Positions 28,544 to 37,709 of a DNA stretch of 64,000 bases are shown here, one piece after another (position 1 is the first letter of the stretch; the number at the start of each line of letters is the position of its first letter). The position numbers were made by a program, and so were the translations under genes. This DNA comes from Treponema sp. OMZ 838 (lineage in GTDB: Bacteria > Spirochaetota > Spirochaetia > Treponematales > Treponemataceae). The notes under the pieces are model-generated. The model did no database searches. It had not been told where the DNA came from and saw nothing but the letters and a program-made list of their open reading frames with translations. Location: positions 1,116,001-1,180,000 of the forward strand of contig NZ_CP009227.1 of assembly GCF_000775995.1 (NCBI RefSeq), given 5' to 3'.

Positions 28544-29083
28544 CTAGTTGCTGCGAAGGTAGGCATCGCGGATTTCACAGAAATAGACGTAGTGAAAATC
28601 TTTCTTGGGATAACAGTCGATAATAACCTGCGGATCTAAAAACAAATCCATATCGAATTGACTTCGATAGAGTTTCCGGCATGATATGGTAAGCTTCGCT
28701 TCCTCAAATCCGATAACGGTATTGTCATGGAATACCGGCGTAAGCCCTGCACGAGCAGCCTTGTCTTCATCTCTTCCCGAAACAGTGCCGCAAATTTTAA
28801 GGGCTTCGCACATTTTTTCATCGGCAGTATCCAAAAAGGACACGCTCAAGTAATCTTCTTCTTCGGCAAATACCGCAGTATGCCGCTGCGGTCTGATAAA
28901 CAAAGCAACCATCGGCCGGTTCCATAAATGCCCCATCAATGCCCACGATGCGGTCATAGTATTCCACTCGCCGCGCTCCGTTCCATGTCCGGCACTGACC
29001 AATACCCCGTGCTCCGCTAACGCAGAAAAAGGTTTAATTACCTTGTCTACTAATTCAGGTGTTACTTGTAAAGATTCAAACAT
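28544..29083 (-). CDS. Flavin reductase-like (FMN-binding split barrel) protein
   Basis: A 179-residue protein. GEWNTMTASWALMGHLWNRPMVALFIRPQRHTAVFAEEEDYLSVSFL is the FMN-binding core of the flavin reductase-like family, where T-A-S-W and W-N-R-P are typical. SGRDEDKAARAGLTPV is the usual loop of the NADH:flavin branch. It probably reduces FMN or an FMN-bound substrate. Single gene with GGAGG upstream of the ATG. Confidence 0.8.
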   Translation of the reverse strand: MFESLQVTPELVDKVIKPFSALAEHGVLVSAGHGTERGEWNTMTASWALMGHLWNRPMVALFIRPQRHTAVFAEEEDYLSVSFLDTADEKMCEALKICGTVSGRDEDKAARAGLTPVFHDNTVIGFEEAKLTISCRKLYRSQFDMDLFLDPQVIIDCYPKKDFHYVYFCEIRDAYLRSN

Positions 29084-29115
29084 ACATTCCTCCCACTCAA
29101 AAAGATATACGGTTA

Positions 29116-30012
29116 TTACTCATCGGTGACATCTTCTTTCTGTTCCATTGCTTCCCCTCTTTTAGAAAAGAATGAGACGGTTATATAACCGATAAGAAAT
29201 ACCGTTCCGGAAACAAGCCGCATCGTAAAAGGCTGACAACTGGTACTCGAATAGAGATAAAGTATCGAACCCGCAACCAAGCCGAGAATAAAAGCATACA
29301 TCGGTGCAGGAAAGCGTTCCAGCAATACGGCAATCAGCCGTGCTCCGACAACGAGCCCTGCACCAACGCCAAGCGCAATAGGTATAAGCAATAGCATATT
29401 AAAATCCGCGACCGCTTGCAGCACTGTCGGGTATACGCCGAGAATCAACAACACAAATGAGCCGGAAATACCCGGAATCAGCATCGCAACCGCAGCCAAA
29501 GCTCCCATTAGCGCTAATTTAACCGCAAACGGCAGCGAAAAAACAGTAACAACGGCAGCTGCCTGTACACCGCGGCGCTGTAAGAAAAACATTCCCAGCA
29601 TCAGCGCAAAACCGACCGCTCCGCAGCATAGCGTTCCATACAGCCATCCGGATTTTAGGGAACCATTCTCTGCAACTGCTGCAGCGGGAATGCCGGTACG
29701 AACCTTGCGGAACAAAAACGGTATACTTCCCGCCACAATCCCGATAAAAAAGGCACTGGTCTGCGCCGGATACGCGCGGTATAGCAGCGTAATCACCTTT
29801 GCAAACAGCACAATCCCCGCACCGATTCCCAAGGCAAGGCAAAGAATATCCTGCCAAGCCTCCTTTATCCGTTTAAAATTAAGCGAACTCAATATAATTA
29901 GTTTATCGTAGACATTACAAATTACCGCAATCGTGCCGCCGGAAACTCCGGGCACAACATTGGCAATTCCAATGAATACTCCGATGCAGAAAAGTTTTAG
30001 TAGTGAAATCAT
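29116..30012 (-). CDS. DUF368 membrane protein, PopT-type undecaprenyl-phosphate transporter
   Basis: A 298-residue protein with about nine membrane segments. The N-terminal signature GIANVVPGVSGGTIAVICNVYDKLI and an internal repeat MLIPGISGSFVLLILGVYPTVL define DUF368. Members of this family (PopT) were shown to help return undecaprenyl phosphate across the membrane. Upstream of it on the same strand are two signalling proteins. No other cell-wall gene is adjacent. Confidence 0.85.
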   Translation of the reverse strand: MISLLKLFCIGVFIGIANVVPGVSGGTIAVICNVYDKLIILSSLNFKRIKEAWQDILCLALGIGAGIVLFAKVITLLYRAYPAQTSAFFIGIVAGSIPFLFRKVRTGIPAAAVAENGSLKSGWLYGTLCCGAVGFALMLGMFFLQRRGVQAAAVVTVFSLPFAVKLALMGALAAVAMLIPGISGSFVLLILGVYPTVLQAVADFNMLLLIPIALGVGAGLVVGARLIAVLLERFPAPMYAFILGLVAGSILYLYSSTSCQPFTMRLVSGTVFLIGYITVSFFSKRGEAMEQKEDVTDE

Positions 30013-30069
30013 ACCGTATAAACCTTATATTTTTTCATATTGATACCACAGCAGCACATTTCTACTACA

Positions 30070-31029
30070 CTAAGCCGTGCACACACGGTTCCGGCCTTGT
30101 TCTTTTGCACAGTACAATGCTTCATCGGAATGCTTGAGTATATCTTGCACATTATCGTTATGGGCGCAGGGAACTAAGCCGATTGAACAGGAAACAGCCA
30201 GCTCAGGATGCTCGTTAAATCTGATGGCGTTTACTCCCTCGCAGACATTTCGACAGAGCGTTTCGGCACGTTCAAAATTTCCTCCGACGATAAAACAGAA
30301 CTCATCGCCGCCGTACCGTATCAGTGTATCCTGATGGTCAAAGGTTTTCTTAAATACATCGGTAATTGCAAGTAAAATGTTGTCGCAGAATACACTTCCG
30401 TAGGTCTTATTCAAAGTGCCGAAACGGTCAACATCCACCATTGCAAAACTGGCGCCGGTGGTTTCAGTGTTCCGGCGGATAAGGTTTCCGATATTGTCAT
30501 CCAGATAACGGCGGTTAAAGAGCCCGGTAAAGGGATCTGTAATAGCGCGCTTTTTGGCTTCGTCACCCCACTGGATAACCTGCGTCAAAAAGCTGTTTGT
30601 CCGCAAGAGGCGGGAAACCGTACTCGACAGCATTTGCTGTAAGATGGAAACGGCAATAACAGGATCGTTTACAATAATCTGAGAAAAGTCACGTGCTTTA
30701 AGCATAAAGCAGGAGGTGTTTTCCACCGCCGTACAAGAAGCTGAACGGGCTGTTTGCTCCAACAGCGACATTTCACCAAAAAAATCACCGGAACGCAGCC
30801 GTCCCAGTTCGATGTTTTCTTCTCCCGATTTTACCGAAATCGATATACATCCCTGCGCTATAATAAAAAGCTCCGAACCGATTTCGCCTTCATATACGAG
30901 GGTCTGACCTGCTTCTACCTCACAATAAAAGAGGGAAGAAAGAACAACTGCCATTTGATTGGGGGTTAAGCGTGAAAAAATAGATGTTTTGCGCAAAACT
31001 TCAAGCCACCGCTGTTTTACTTCGAGCAT
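30070..31029 (-). CDS. cNMP-binding diguanylate cyclase
   Basis: A 319-residue protein. The N-terminal cyclic-nucleotide-binding domain (about 20-140) has EGEIGSELFIIAQGCISISV and the phosphate-binding cassette region FFGEMSLLEQTARSAS. The GGDEF domain (about 185-319) has an intact catalytic loop RYGGDEF and the metal-site DVDRFGTLNKTYG, so it should make c-di-GMP. ATG 31029 overlaps the stop of the upstream paralogue (TAATG) and has GGAGG before it. Confidence 0.9.
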   Translation of the reverse strand: MLEVKQRWLEVLRKTSIFSRLTPNQMAVVLSSLFYCEVEAGQTLVYEGEIGSELFIIAQGCISISVKSGEENIELGRLRSGDFFGEMSLLEQTARSASCTAVENTSCFMLKARDFSQIIVNDPVIAVSILQQMLSSTVSRLLRTNSFLTQVIQWGDEAKKRAITDPFTGLFNRRYLDDNIGNLIRRNTETTGASFAMVDVDRFGTLNKTYGSVFCDNILLAITDVFKKTFDHQDTLIRYGGDEFCFIVGGNFERAETLCRNVCEGVNAIRFNEHPELAVSCSIGLVPCAHNDNVQDILKHSDEALYCAKEQGRNRVCTA

Positions 31030-32018
31030 TATATATCCTCCGGAAATAAAATCATCGAACCGCCGCGTTGTCTGCCTATGAGCGGTATACCGGAACATCG
31101 CGTTACAATATCGGTATAAATTTTACCGTGCTGGGGGAAAAGAACAACACCGAGGCTCATACTTAAAAAGATTTTCTCCCCGTTAAAAATATGAGAAAGA
31201 TCCAATGTTTCCAGCTCATTTTTAATTTTCTCTGCAAATGCTCGCGCAGAGTCCTTATCGGTATACACATGGGTAAGGACCGCAAATTCATTCCCTTCGT
31301 AACGCACTAAAACGGTATTTTCCGAAAAAGCTTTTTTTAGATGGCCGGCAATAAAGATAAGCGCGGTATCACCTGCTTCATGCCCGAAACTGTCGTTGAT
31401 CTGCTTAAAGTTGTCCGGTTTCATCATAATGAGCGCAAAAGGTTCTTTGCAAAACTCTGCAAAAGATTCTTCTAAATAGGTACGGTTAAAGAGACCTGAA
31501 AGCTTATCGCTATAGACCTGATTCCTCAGTTCGCGTACAACCGGCGAATTCTCTTTAATGAGCATATTGGCGGCTCGGGTACGTTGCGAGGTAAAAATCA
31601 ACAATGATTGAAAGAGATGAGCAAGTATCCGCGGATTATCGTGGAATAAGGCTTCGAGCGGAACCCCATCTTTGGGAAATTCCAAAACACGGGCTTGTTT
31701 GTGTGCTATTGCATACGCATCATGCGGTTTACCGGTAAGCAAGGTAATTTCACCGAATAATTCCCCGGCAACAAATTCAGCCAATGCGGTCTTTTTATCG
31801 GGAGAAAGCACTTCCGCACTGCCGTTCAGCAACAGATAAACCTTCGATCCGTTCTCTTCGGGGGTGAATATTATGCTGCCGTCCTCAAACTCATTTGCCT
31901 GACAATGCATCATAATTTCGTCTAATTCTTCATCAGTCCACCCTGAAAAGAAAGAAGTCTTTTGTAAAAAAGTTTTTGCTTGAAGAGCCAAGTCCGCTGA
32001 TAATGGTATTTCTTGCAT
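31029..32018 (-). CDS. cNMP-binding protein with degenerate GGDEF domain
   Basis: A protein of about 329 residues with the same plan as its neighbour: a cNMP-binding domain (EENGSKVYLLLNGSAEVL, LFGEITLLTG) and a GGDEF-fold domain. Its loop reads EGNEF and the metal-site Asp is replaced (MMKPDNFKQINDSFGHEAGD), so it is probably not a cyclase and may sense GTP or c-di-GMP or regulate its partner. The start is uncertain (ATG 32018, ATG 32054 or TTG 32096); 32018 best aligns with the paralogue. Confidence 0.8.
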   Translation of the reverse strand: MQEIPLSADLALQAKTFLQKTSFFSGWTDEELDEIMMHCQANEFEDGSIIFTPEENGSKVYLLLNGSAEVLSPDKKTALAEFVAGELFGEITLLTGKPHDAYAIAHKQARVLEFPKDGVPLEALFHDNPRILAHLFQSLLIFTSQRTRAANMLIKENSPVVRELRNQVYSDKLSGLFNRTYLEESFAEFCKEPFALIMMKPDNFKQINDSFGHEAGDTALIFIAGHLKKAFSENTVLVRYEGNEFAVLTHVYTDKDSARAFAEKIKNELETLDLSHIFNGEKIFLSMSLGVVLFPQHGKIYTDIVTRCSGIPLIGRQRGGSMILFPEDI

Positions 32019-32278
32019 ACCCTGTACTATATCACAAAACGAACAGGGAGTCATTAATAAAGTACGCAATTTTTTTATTGTAACTACGTTTTCCAATTTA
32101 TCGGTATGGATTATAGCCTTATTTTCATACCTGAAGTGTCATGCTCCCCTACTGTACAGATATCAAATATATGTTACAATGCGTTTACAGATATTTCTAA
32201 AACCGTGGGAAGTTCTTTGGAGATCTTCTTTTCTTTAACTTATCTTAAACCCTGATAAAAAAGGAGCATTATATCTTT

Positions 32279-33892
32279 ATGGATCACTTTGGAATGTGGG
32301 GCATCATACCCCCCGTTTTAACTATCGCGCTTGCTTTCATCACAAAAGACGTTATCGTTTCGCTTTTTTTGGGGATTTTATCCGGTTGTATTATCGTTGC
32401 CGGCGGAAATCCTGCTGCGGCGCTTATGAGACTAACGGATCTGCTCGCCGGTTCCTTAGCTGACGGCTGGAATATCCGCATCTTCCTATTTTGCGGATTG
32501 CTCGGGGCACTGGTTGGTATGCTATCAAAAACGGGAGCGGCACAGGCATTTGGATTATGGATGTCCAAAAAACTGAAAAACAAAACCGCGTCCCAGTTTG
32601 CAACGTTTATATTCGGTCTAATCGTTTTTATAGACGACTATTTTAACTCTTTAACCGTTGGAACTGTTATGCGCCCAATAAATGATCAACATAAGGTACC
32701 GCGTGCAAAGCTTGCGTATATTCTGGATTCCACCGCAGCCCCTGTGTGCATTCTGGCGCCTGTCTCAAGCTGGGTCGTTACCGTTATGTCCATCGTGAGA
32801 AATTCCGAAGGATTCGGTAAACTCGGCATGAGTGATTTTGAATTTTTTATCCGCGCTATTCCGTACAACCTTTACGCACTGACGACGATTCTGATGATTC
32901 TTGTCATCATCTTTTTTAAATCGGATTTCGGTGCAATGAAAAAATCCGAGGACTTAGCAAGAACATCCGGTCTCCTCTGGAACGAAGAACTCTACGGCGT
33001 TATCTCCGGTGATATTCCCGAAGAGCAGACGACCCGAGCAAAGCCGATCGATATGCTGCTGCCCATTTTGCTTCTTATTGTTTTCGCCATTGCCTTTTTT
33101 CCTGCCGTTTCGTGGATTAACGCTATAGACGGCACGACAATTACCAATATATCACAAGCAGCCGCATCGATGAGTCTCCGCGACGCTTTCATTAATACCG
33201 ATTCATCCTATGCGCTTTTTTATGCCATTATCTTTACCTTAGCCGTTACATACCTTTACTATCTTGCACGCCGCCTTATGAATCTAAAAGAAGCCAGTGA
33301 AGCTGTCCGTGACGGTATAAAATCTATGGTTCCCGCCCTCATTATTTTGACGATGGCGTGGTCAATCGGAACGGTTATACGCTCATCTCCTGCAGACGGC
33401 GGTTTAGGACTGGGGCGCTATCTTTCTGAGCTGGTTGTGAACAGTTCCTTCCCGTTGTGGATACTCCCCGCAATCGTTTTTGCGCTATCAGCGGTTATTG
33501 CATTTGCAACCGGCACCAGCTGGGGTACGTTCGGTATTATGATTCCGATTATTATGCCGATCGCCGTCGGATTGACGGAAAACGCCGGATTAGCGCAAAA
33601 CGCTGCGTTTAATGCCGTCTTTATTTGTATTTCGGCAGTTCTCGGCGGAGCCGTCTTCGGTGACCATGCGTCACCAATTTCAGACACAACGATTTTATCT
33701 TCTACCGGAGCAGCCTGCCCGCATTTGGAACATGTTGCAACACAAATGCCCTACGCGCTTTTTGTCGCAACGTGTTCGTTAGCAGGTTTTATCACCGGCG
33801 GAATCTTTATGAACATTCTTTCCGCATGGCTCGCTGTGTTAGTCGTGTTTACCGGTGGCATGATTCTTCTGCCTAAGATAACGAAGGGGTAA
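32279..33892 (+). CDS. nhaC: NhaC-family Na+/H+ antiporter
   Basis: A 537-residue protein with about twelve membrane segments. Signatures include FIFGLIVFIDDYFNSLTVGTVMRPI, the repeated GTSWGTFGIMIPIIMPIA and GAVFGDHASPISDTTILSSTGAACPHLEHV, all typical of NhaC antiporters. It exports Na+ in exchange for protons. It ends just before the cassette array and marks its left boundary. Confidence 0.9.
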   Translation: MDHFGMWGIIPPVLTIALAFITKDVIVSLFLGILSGCIIVAGGNPAAALMRLTDLLAGSLADGWNIRIFLFCGLLGALVGMLSKTGAAQAFGLWMSKKLKNKTASQFATFIFGLIVFIDDYFNSLTVGTVMRPINDQHKVPRAKLAYILDSTAAPVCILAPVSSWVVTVMSIVRNSEGFGKLGMSDFEFFIRAIPYNLYALTTILMILVIIFFKSDFGAMKKSEDLARTSGLLWNEELYGVISGDIPEEQTTRAKPIDMLLPILLLIVFAIAFFPAVSWINAIDGTTITNISQAAASMSLRDAFINTDSSYALFYAIIFTLAVTYLYYLARRLMNLKEASEAVRDGIKSMVPALIILTMAWSIGTVIRSSPADGGLGLGRYLSELVVNSSFPLWILPAIVFALSAVIAFATGTSWGTFGIMIPIIMPIAVGLTENAGLAQNAAFNAVFICISAVLGGAVFGDHASPISDTTILSSTGAACPHLEHVATQMPYALFVATCSLAGFITGGIFMNILSAWLAVLVVFTGGMILLPKITKG

Positions 33893-34320
33893 AGTAGCAA
33901 GCAATATGCCGGACTAAGCTTGGGGATGGCTATAACTACTTCCCCAAGCTCGCCGATGGAAAAATCAACACACCTCGATGCAACGTGCCGGGGTATGGCT
34001 CCCTCCTTACAAATAAAGAAACCGGCAAGCAGGGGCAGCGTCACATTGTTCCTGTGATTATTCAGTCTTCCCTGCACAAAGCCGTTTTAAAATCCGATAT
34101 CGTAAAGATCAATGTACTGTCACATATCATGCTTTTTACTGTTTATTTGCAATGTACTTATTGGAAGCCTTGTTCCATTTAATGAAGATAGGCCTAATCT
34201 GTCTGTCAATGAGTTGTTTCGGCGAATATTATGGTAGAAAGATGTTGTTGTTTTAATCCCCAATAGTTTAGATTGCAAATGGGGCGTTCCCATGATATTA
34301 TGAGGAAAGGTCGAAAAGGT
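33893..34320. other. 428-bp non-coding gap at the left edge of the cassette array
   Basis: I see no gene here and no trace of an integrase. It holds one inverted repeat, AGCTTGGGGA...TCCCCAAGCT (33917-33926, 33941-33950), soon after the nhaC stop. The right end runs into GTTGAAC, the first core site. If an attI site exists, it should overlap the last 60-100 bases, but I cannot identify one. Confidence 0.5.
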
Positions 34321-34477
34321 GTTGAACGGACGCTTCGCGCCCGTTCAACGGGGCGGCGGAATCTCCGCCTGTCGTCCGGCGCACAGCGCCGTCCAACACG
34401 CGGATTAAGCTGACGGCGAAGCTCAAAAGTCTAAAGACTTTCTCGCTTCTTGCAGCTTATCCGCCGCCCCGTTAGGT
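34321..34477 (+). repeat. ORF-less mini-cassette with long attC (copy 1)
   Basis: GTTGAACGGACGC / GCGCCCGTTCAAC forms a 29-bp hairpin (34321-34349) whose two ends are complementary integron cores. The second core opens a 135-bp attC (34343-34477) with a perfect 14-bp outer stem (AACGGGGCGGCGGA and complement) and an inner GCGGATTAAGCTG / CAGCTTATCCGC pair. There is room for only about 15 bp of cassette body, so no gene. The same unit recurs at 42816-42970. Confidence 0.75.
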
Positions 34478-34501
34478 TGATAGCACTGGAGATATAAATA
34501 T

Positions 34502-35659
34502 ATGAATCTTTTTACATCAGAAATTGAGCAATTAAACTTTGATACAGAGAAAGAGAAAAAATATAATTCATATTTAGGACGTTGTAGTAATAAATGTATA
34601 ATACAAGATTGCGAAAATAAAGCAATTTATTCACATGTTATTTCTGAAAAGCGGTATTTAATGAATATAAGTAGAGGTGGGCATTTAATTGGTATTGTAT
34701 CAAAAAGGAAAAAAAATCAAAAATATCTTAGTATCGAATCAATTGGAATTCAAAAGGCTTCTGGGTTTTCAGGTTTTTGCAAAAATCATGATTCTGAATA
34801 TTACAATATTGATTGCAATGGCTTAAATACTTATTATGATTTATTGTTTCAATTTAAAAGAGTTTTATATAAACACCTTTATTATCATAATTATTATAAG
34901 GAATATGAAAATGATTTTGCCACTATCTGGTTGACTAAGTTTGTAAATTTAATTTCAAAAAAATTAAATATTTGCATAAACAAACTTACACATTTATATA
35001 AAGAAGAAGCAAGTCGCAAATTTAAAAAATATCATGAAATTGAAAACTATATCAAAGTTGAAATAGAAAATATAAATATGTTAATTGATTCTATTTCGAA
35101 ATCAAAAAAACTTGATGATGAATCAGTTTTGTCTCATGAGGATATCTGTTTTTATATAATAAGAAAAAGATGGGCGATAAAGCTACCTTGTGCACTTGAT
35201 GCTGGGTATTACTATTATTTAAATGATGTTTTACTTGCATTTCATTTTTGTATACTTCCTGAAAATGATAGAACAGAAATATTGATGATTTTACCTAAAA
35301 ATGATCCTGCAGATATTAATAAAAAAATTGTAAAGCAAATGGAAGATGATTTGGGTATATTAAATTTCTGTGAGGCTCTATTAATGAGTTCAGAAAATTG
35401 GTATATTTCACCAGAAGTATTTGATACTTTTTCTGATAAAAAAATAAAATTTATGAAGGATGATTTATATTTTATTAACGAAAGAATGTTTTACAATGAA
35501 TATGATATGTCTATTTTTGATTCAATAAGACATGATATAATTAAACTTTATGATAAGTCAGTTGTTCAAAATGAAAGAAATAAACTAATTAATTTTCCTA
35601 AACGAGCTTCTTCTGAAGATCGAATGACTAAATTTAAGGAAAAAATATTTTCTACCTAA
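34502..35659 (+). CDS. Cassette protein with treble-clef-like N-terminus
   Basis: A 385-residue protein I cannot name. The N-terminal 100 residues contain CSNKCIIQDCENKAIYSHVISEKRYL and, further on, GIQKASGFSGFCKNHDSEYY. This C-x-C...SH-x-I...GFC-x-x-HD pattern recurs in unannotated bacterial proteins and looks like a metal-binding (treble-clef or HNH-like) fold. The remainder is helical and charged. The ribosome site is GGAG, 9 bases before the ATG. The stop TAA (35657-35659) lies inside the attC core ACCTAAC. Base composition is strongly AT-rich. A defence or nuclease role is possible but only inferred. Confidence 0.6.
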   Translation: MNLFTSEIEQLNFDTEKEKKYNSYLGRCSNKCIIQDCENKAIYSHVISEKRYLMNISRGGHLIGIVSKRKKNQKYLSIESIGIQKASGFSGFCKNHDSEYYNIDCNGLNTYYDLLFQFKRVLYKHLYYHNYYKEYENDFATIWLTKFVNLISKKLNICINKLTHLYKEEASRKFKKYHEIENYIKVEIENINMLIDSISKSKKLDDESVLSHEDICFYIIRKRWAIKLPCALDAGYYYYLNDVLLAFHFCILPENDRTEILMILPKNDPADINKKIVKQMEDDLGILNFCEALLMSSENWYISPEVFDTFSDKKIKFMKDDLYFINERMFYNEYDMSIFDSIRHDIIKLYDKSVVQNERNKLINFPKRASSEDRMTKFKEKIFST

Positions 35660-35797
35660 CACCCGCTTCAACGCTGACATTTGTTTTGTCACGAAAGTTG
35701 CTTAAAGTGCCTATACGGCACCGCAACTTTCGCGCCAACTTTGCCGCCGCTTTGCGCGTCAGCAAAGGCACAAATGCAGGTTAAGCGGCAGTTAGAC
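35654..35797 (+). repeat. attC site (144 bp)
   Basis: 5' core ACCTAAC (35654), then ACCCGCTTCAACGCTGACATTTG; the 3' arm is CAAATGCAGGTTAAGCGG with core GTTAGAC (35791). A long variable inner hairpin (ACGAAAGTTGC...GCAACTTTCGCG) makes it the longest site of the array. Confidence 0.9.
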
Positions 35798-35863
35798 GTA
35801 TTATATAGTAATACTTAATATGCCTCTTAAATAAAAGTAAAAAGTGTTTTATAATCAGAAAAT

Positions 35864-36757
35864 ATGAAATTTAATGAGTTATGTAGTCTTATTAATGACT
35901 TAGCAACAACGATGACATTTCAAGAAGCAGGTAATCAACTTGAAAAAGTAATATTTAACTGCTCGAAGAAAGATTTTATGCCGCTTATTACAGAAATCGG
36001 AACAATTCCTGAATGTATAGGACACGATTCAACAGAAGAAAAATTGTATTCAAAAGTTTCGGATATAATACTTGCGAAGTGTTTCCATGAGCTTGGACTT
36101 AAAGCCATCGTATTACAAGAACGCAGTAATAGCGCCGATATAGAAGCAAAGAGCATCTATCATGATTATTCACTTGTAGGGGACGCAAAATCATTTCGAT
36201 TGAGCCGAACTGCAAAAAATCAAAAAGACTTTAAAGTTGAATCAATGGATCATTGGCGAGGTGATCACGATTATTCAGTGTTGGTATGTCCGTATTTTCA
36301 ATATCCTAAGACAGTAAGCCAAATCTATGGACAAGCATTAAATAATAATGTTTCATTATTTTCATGGGAATATTTTTCTATCCTTTTGCAAAATAATATG
36401 AAAGAAACAGAAAAAATCAATCTTTCTATTTTATGGAATCAAAGCTCAGTCATAAGCGGAGATACATCTGTTGCCGATAAAAATAATTGTTTTTTTATTC
36501 CGCAAAATAAAAACATTTGTAATTTTATGCATATTTCAGACGATACTTTTGAAGCTCATTTATCTTTATTTAAACAATCAATGATAGAACGTGGTGAAGC
36601 TGAAATAGATTTCTGGAAACGGAAAATTGAAGAGATACAAACATACTCCAGAGAAAAAGCAATAAATGAGTTGATTGTGTCCTTAAAGCTCAATGAAAAA
36701 ATTGCAGCTATTACAAAGTTTACAGATTCCTTGAGGAAAGATTATGGATATAAATAA
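35864..36757 (+). CDS. HindIII-family type II restriction endonuclease
   Basis: A 297-residue protein closely resembling HindIII along its length as I remember that sequence: TEEKLYSKVSDIILAKCF, DAKSFRLSRTAKNQKDFKV and FSWEYFSILLQ have direct counterparts. The PD-(D/E)XK residues Asp92, Asp107 and Lys109 keep the 15- and 2-residue spacing of HindIII Asp108, Asp123 and Lys125. Expected to cut AAGCTT. It overlaps the methyltransferase by 14 bases. A -10 TATAAT (35850-35855) lies just 8 bases before the ATG with no clear ribosome site, suggesting a nearly leaderless transcript that keeps endonuclease output low. No controller protein is seen. Confidence 0.9.
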   Translation: MKFNELCSLINDLATTMTFQEAGNQLEKVIFNCSKKDFMPLITEIGTIPECIGHDSTEEKLYSKVSDIILAKCFHELGLKAIVLQERSNSADIEAKSIYHDYSLVGDAKSFRLSRTAKNQKDFKVESMDHWRGDHDYSVLVCPYFQYPKTVSQIYGQALNNNVSLFSWEYFSILLQNNMKETEKINLSILWNQSSVISGDTSVADKNNCFFIPQNKNICNFMHISDDTFEAHLSLFKQSMIERGEAEIDFWKRKIEEIQTYSREKAINELIVSLKLNEKIAAITKFTDSLRKDYGYK

Positions 36758-37661
36758 GATTTATAAAGGAGATTCAATCCAGCTCATAAAAAATATTCCT
36801 GATAATTCGATACACTTGATTTTAAGTGATATTCCATACGGTATTAGTTTTGATGATTGGGATGTACTTCATAATAATACAAATAGTGCTTTGCTCGGGT
36901 GCAGCCCTGCACAAGAAAAATGTGGTGCTGTTTTTAAGAAAAGAGGTAAGCCTTTAAACGGCTGGTCCGAAGAAGATAGGCAAATAGGTAAACAATACTA
37001 TGAATGGGTTTTAGAATGGGCTGGAGAATGGCTGAGAGTTTTAAAACCTGGAGCAAGTACCTTTGTCTTTGCCGGCAGGAGATTAAGCCCACGTTGTATA
37101 TGTGCTTTTGAAGATTCAGGATTTACGTTTAAAGATATGATAGCCTGGAATAAGGGGAAAGCTGCTCATCGTGCTCAACGCTTAAGTGTTGTATATGAGC
37201 GGCGTGCAGATATGTTTTCTGCTGAAAAGTGGGCTGGGTGGAAACTTGGAAATTTGCGCCCTGTTTTTGAACCTATTTTATGGTTTCAAAAACCTTATAA
37301 GGTTGGAGGAACACTTGCAGATAATATGCTGGACTATGAGGTTGGTGCATATAATGAGCATATTTTTAAAAACTATGGATTAGAACCGAATAACAATATT
37401 TTCATGGAGTCAACTATTTCGGACACAGGGTTGCACCCAACACAAAAGCCGTTAAATCTCATGAAACTCCTTATAGAACTCACAACAAGTGAAAATCACA
37501 TCGTTCTTGATCCCTTTTGCGGCAGCGGTACAACCTTAGTGGCTGCAACTCTATTAAACCGCCTCTATATCGGTATGGAGCAAGATGAAACATTTTATAA
37601 TACCTCAATTAAACGGCTTGAGGAAGTTGCAAAAGAACGGCAAATGACATTATTTACTTAA
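36744..37661 (+). CDS. HindIII-type adenine-N6 DNA methyltransferase
   Basis: A 305-residue enzyme with beta-class order: the catalytic motif SDIPYG (Asp29-Ile-Pro-Tyr32) near the N-terminus, target-recognition region in the middle, and the SAM-binding motif LDPFCGSGTT near the C-terminus after HPTQKPLNLM. DIPY is the M.HindIII form of DPPY. It should protect AAGCTT sites by methylating adenine. Same cassette as the endonuclease; the attC that follows is reduced to a stub. Confidence 0.92.
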   Translation: MDINKIYKGDSIQLIKNIPDNSIHLILSDIPYGISFDDWDVLHNNTNSALLGCSPAQEKCGAVFKKRGKPLNGWSEEDRQIGKQYYEWVLEWAGEWLRVLKPGASTFVFAGRRLSPRCICAFEDSGFTFKDMIAWNKGKAAHRAQRLSVVYERRADMFSAEKWAGWKLGNLRPVFEPILWFQKPYKVGGTLADNMLDYEVGAYNEHIFKNYGLEPNNNIFMESTISDTGLHPTQKPLNLMKLLIELTTSENHIVLDPFCGSGTTLVAATLLNRLYIGMEQDETFYNTSIKRLEEVAKERQMTLFT

Positions 37662-37665
37662 AAAC

Positions 37666-37690
37666 GTCTAACACCCGCTTAAGCAGTACA
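37666..37690 (+). repeat. Collapsed attC
   Basis: The 5' core GTCTAAC, exactly complementary to the cassette's start core at 35791, and ACCCGCTTAAGCAGT are present, but the inner arms and the GTTRRRY-like 3' core are missing. The stem looks deleted from CGCTT straight to AAGC. The next gene is therefore fused to the restriction cassette. Confidence 0.7.
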
Positions 37691-37709
37691 TAGTAAAAAG
37701 GTGATATTT

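Noticed and set aside
33893-34320. Integrase or attI left of the array
   Set aside because: No frame in this gap or on either strand nearby encodes a tyrosine recombinase, and no attI could be recognised.
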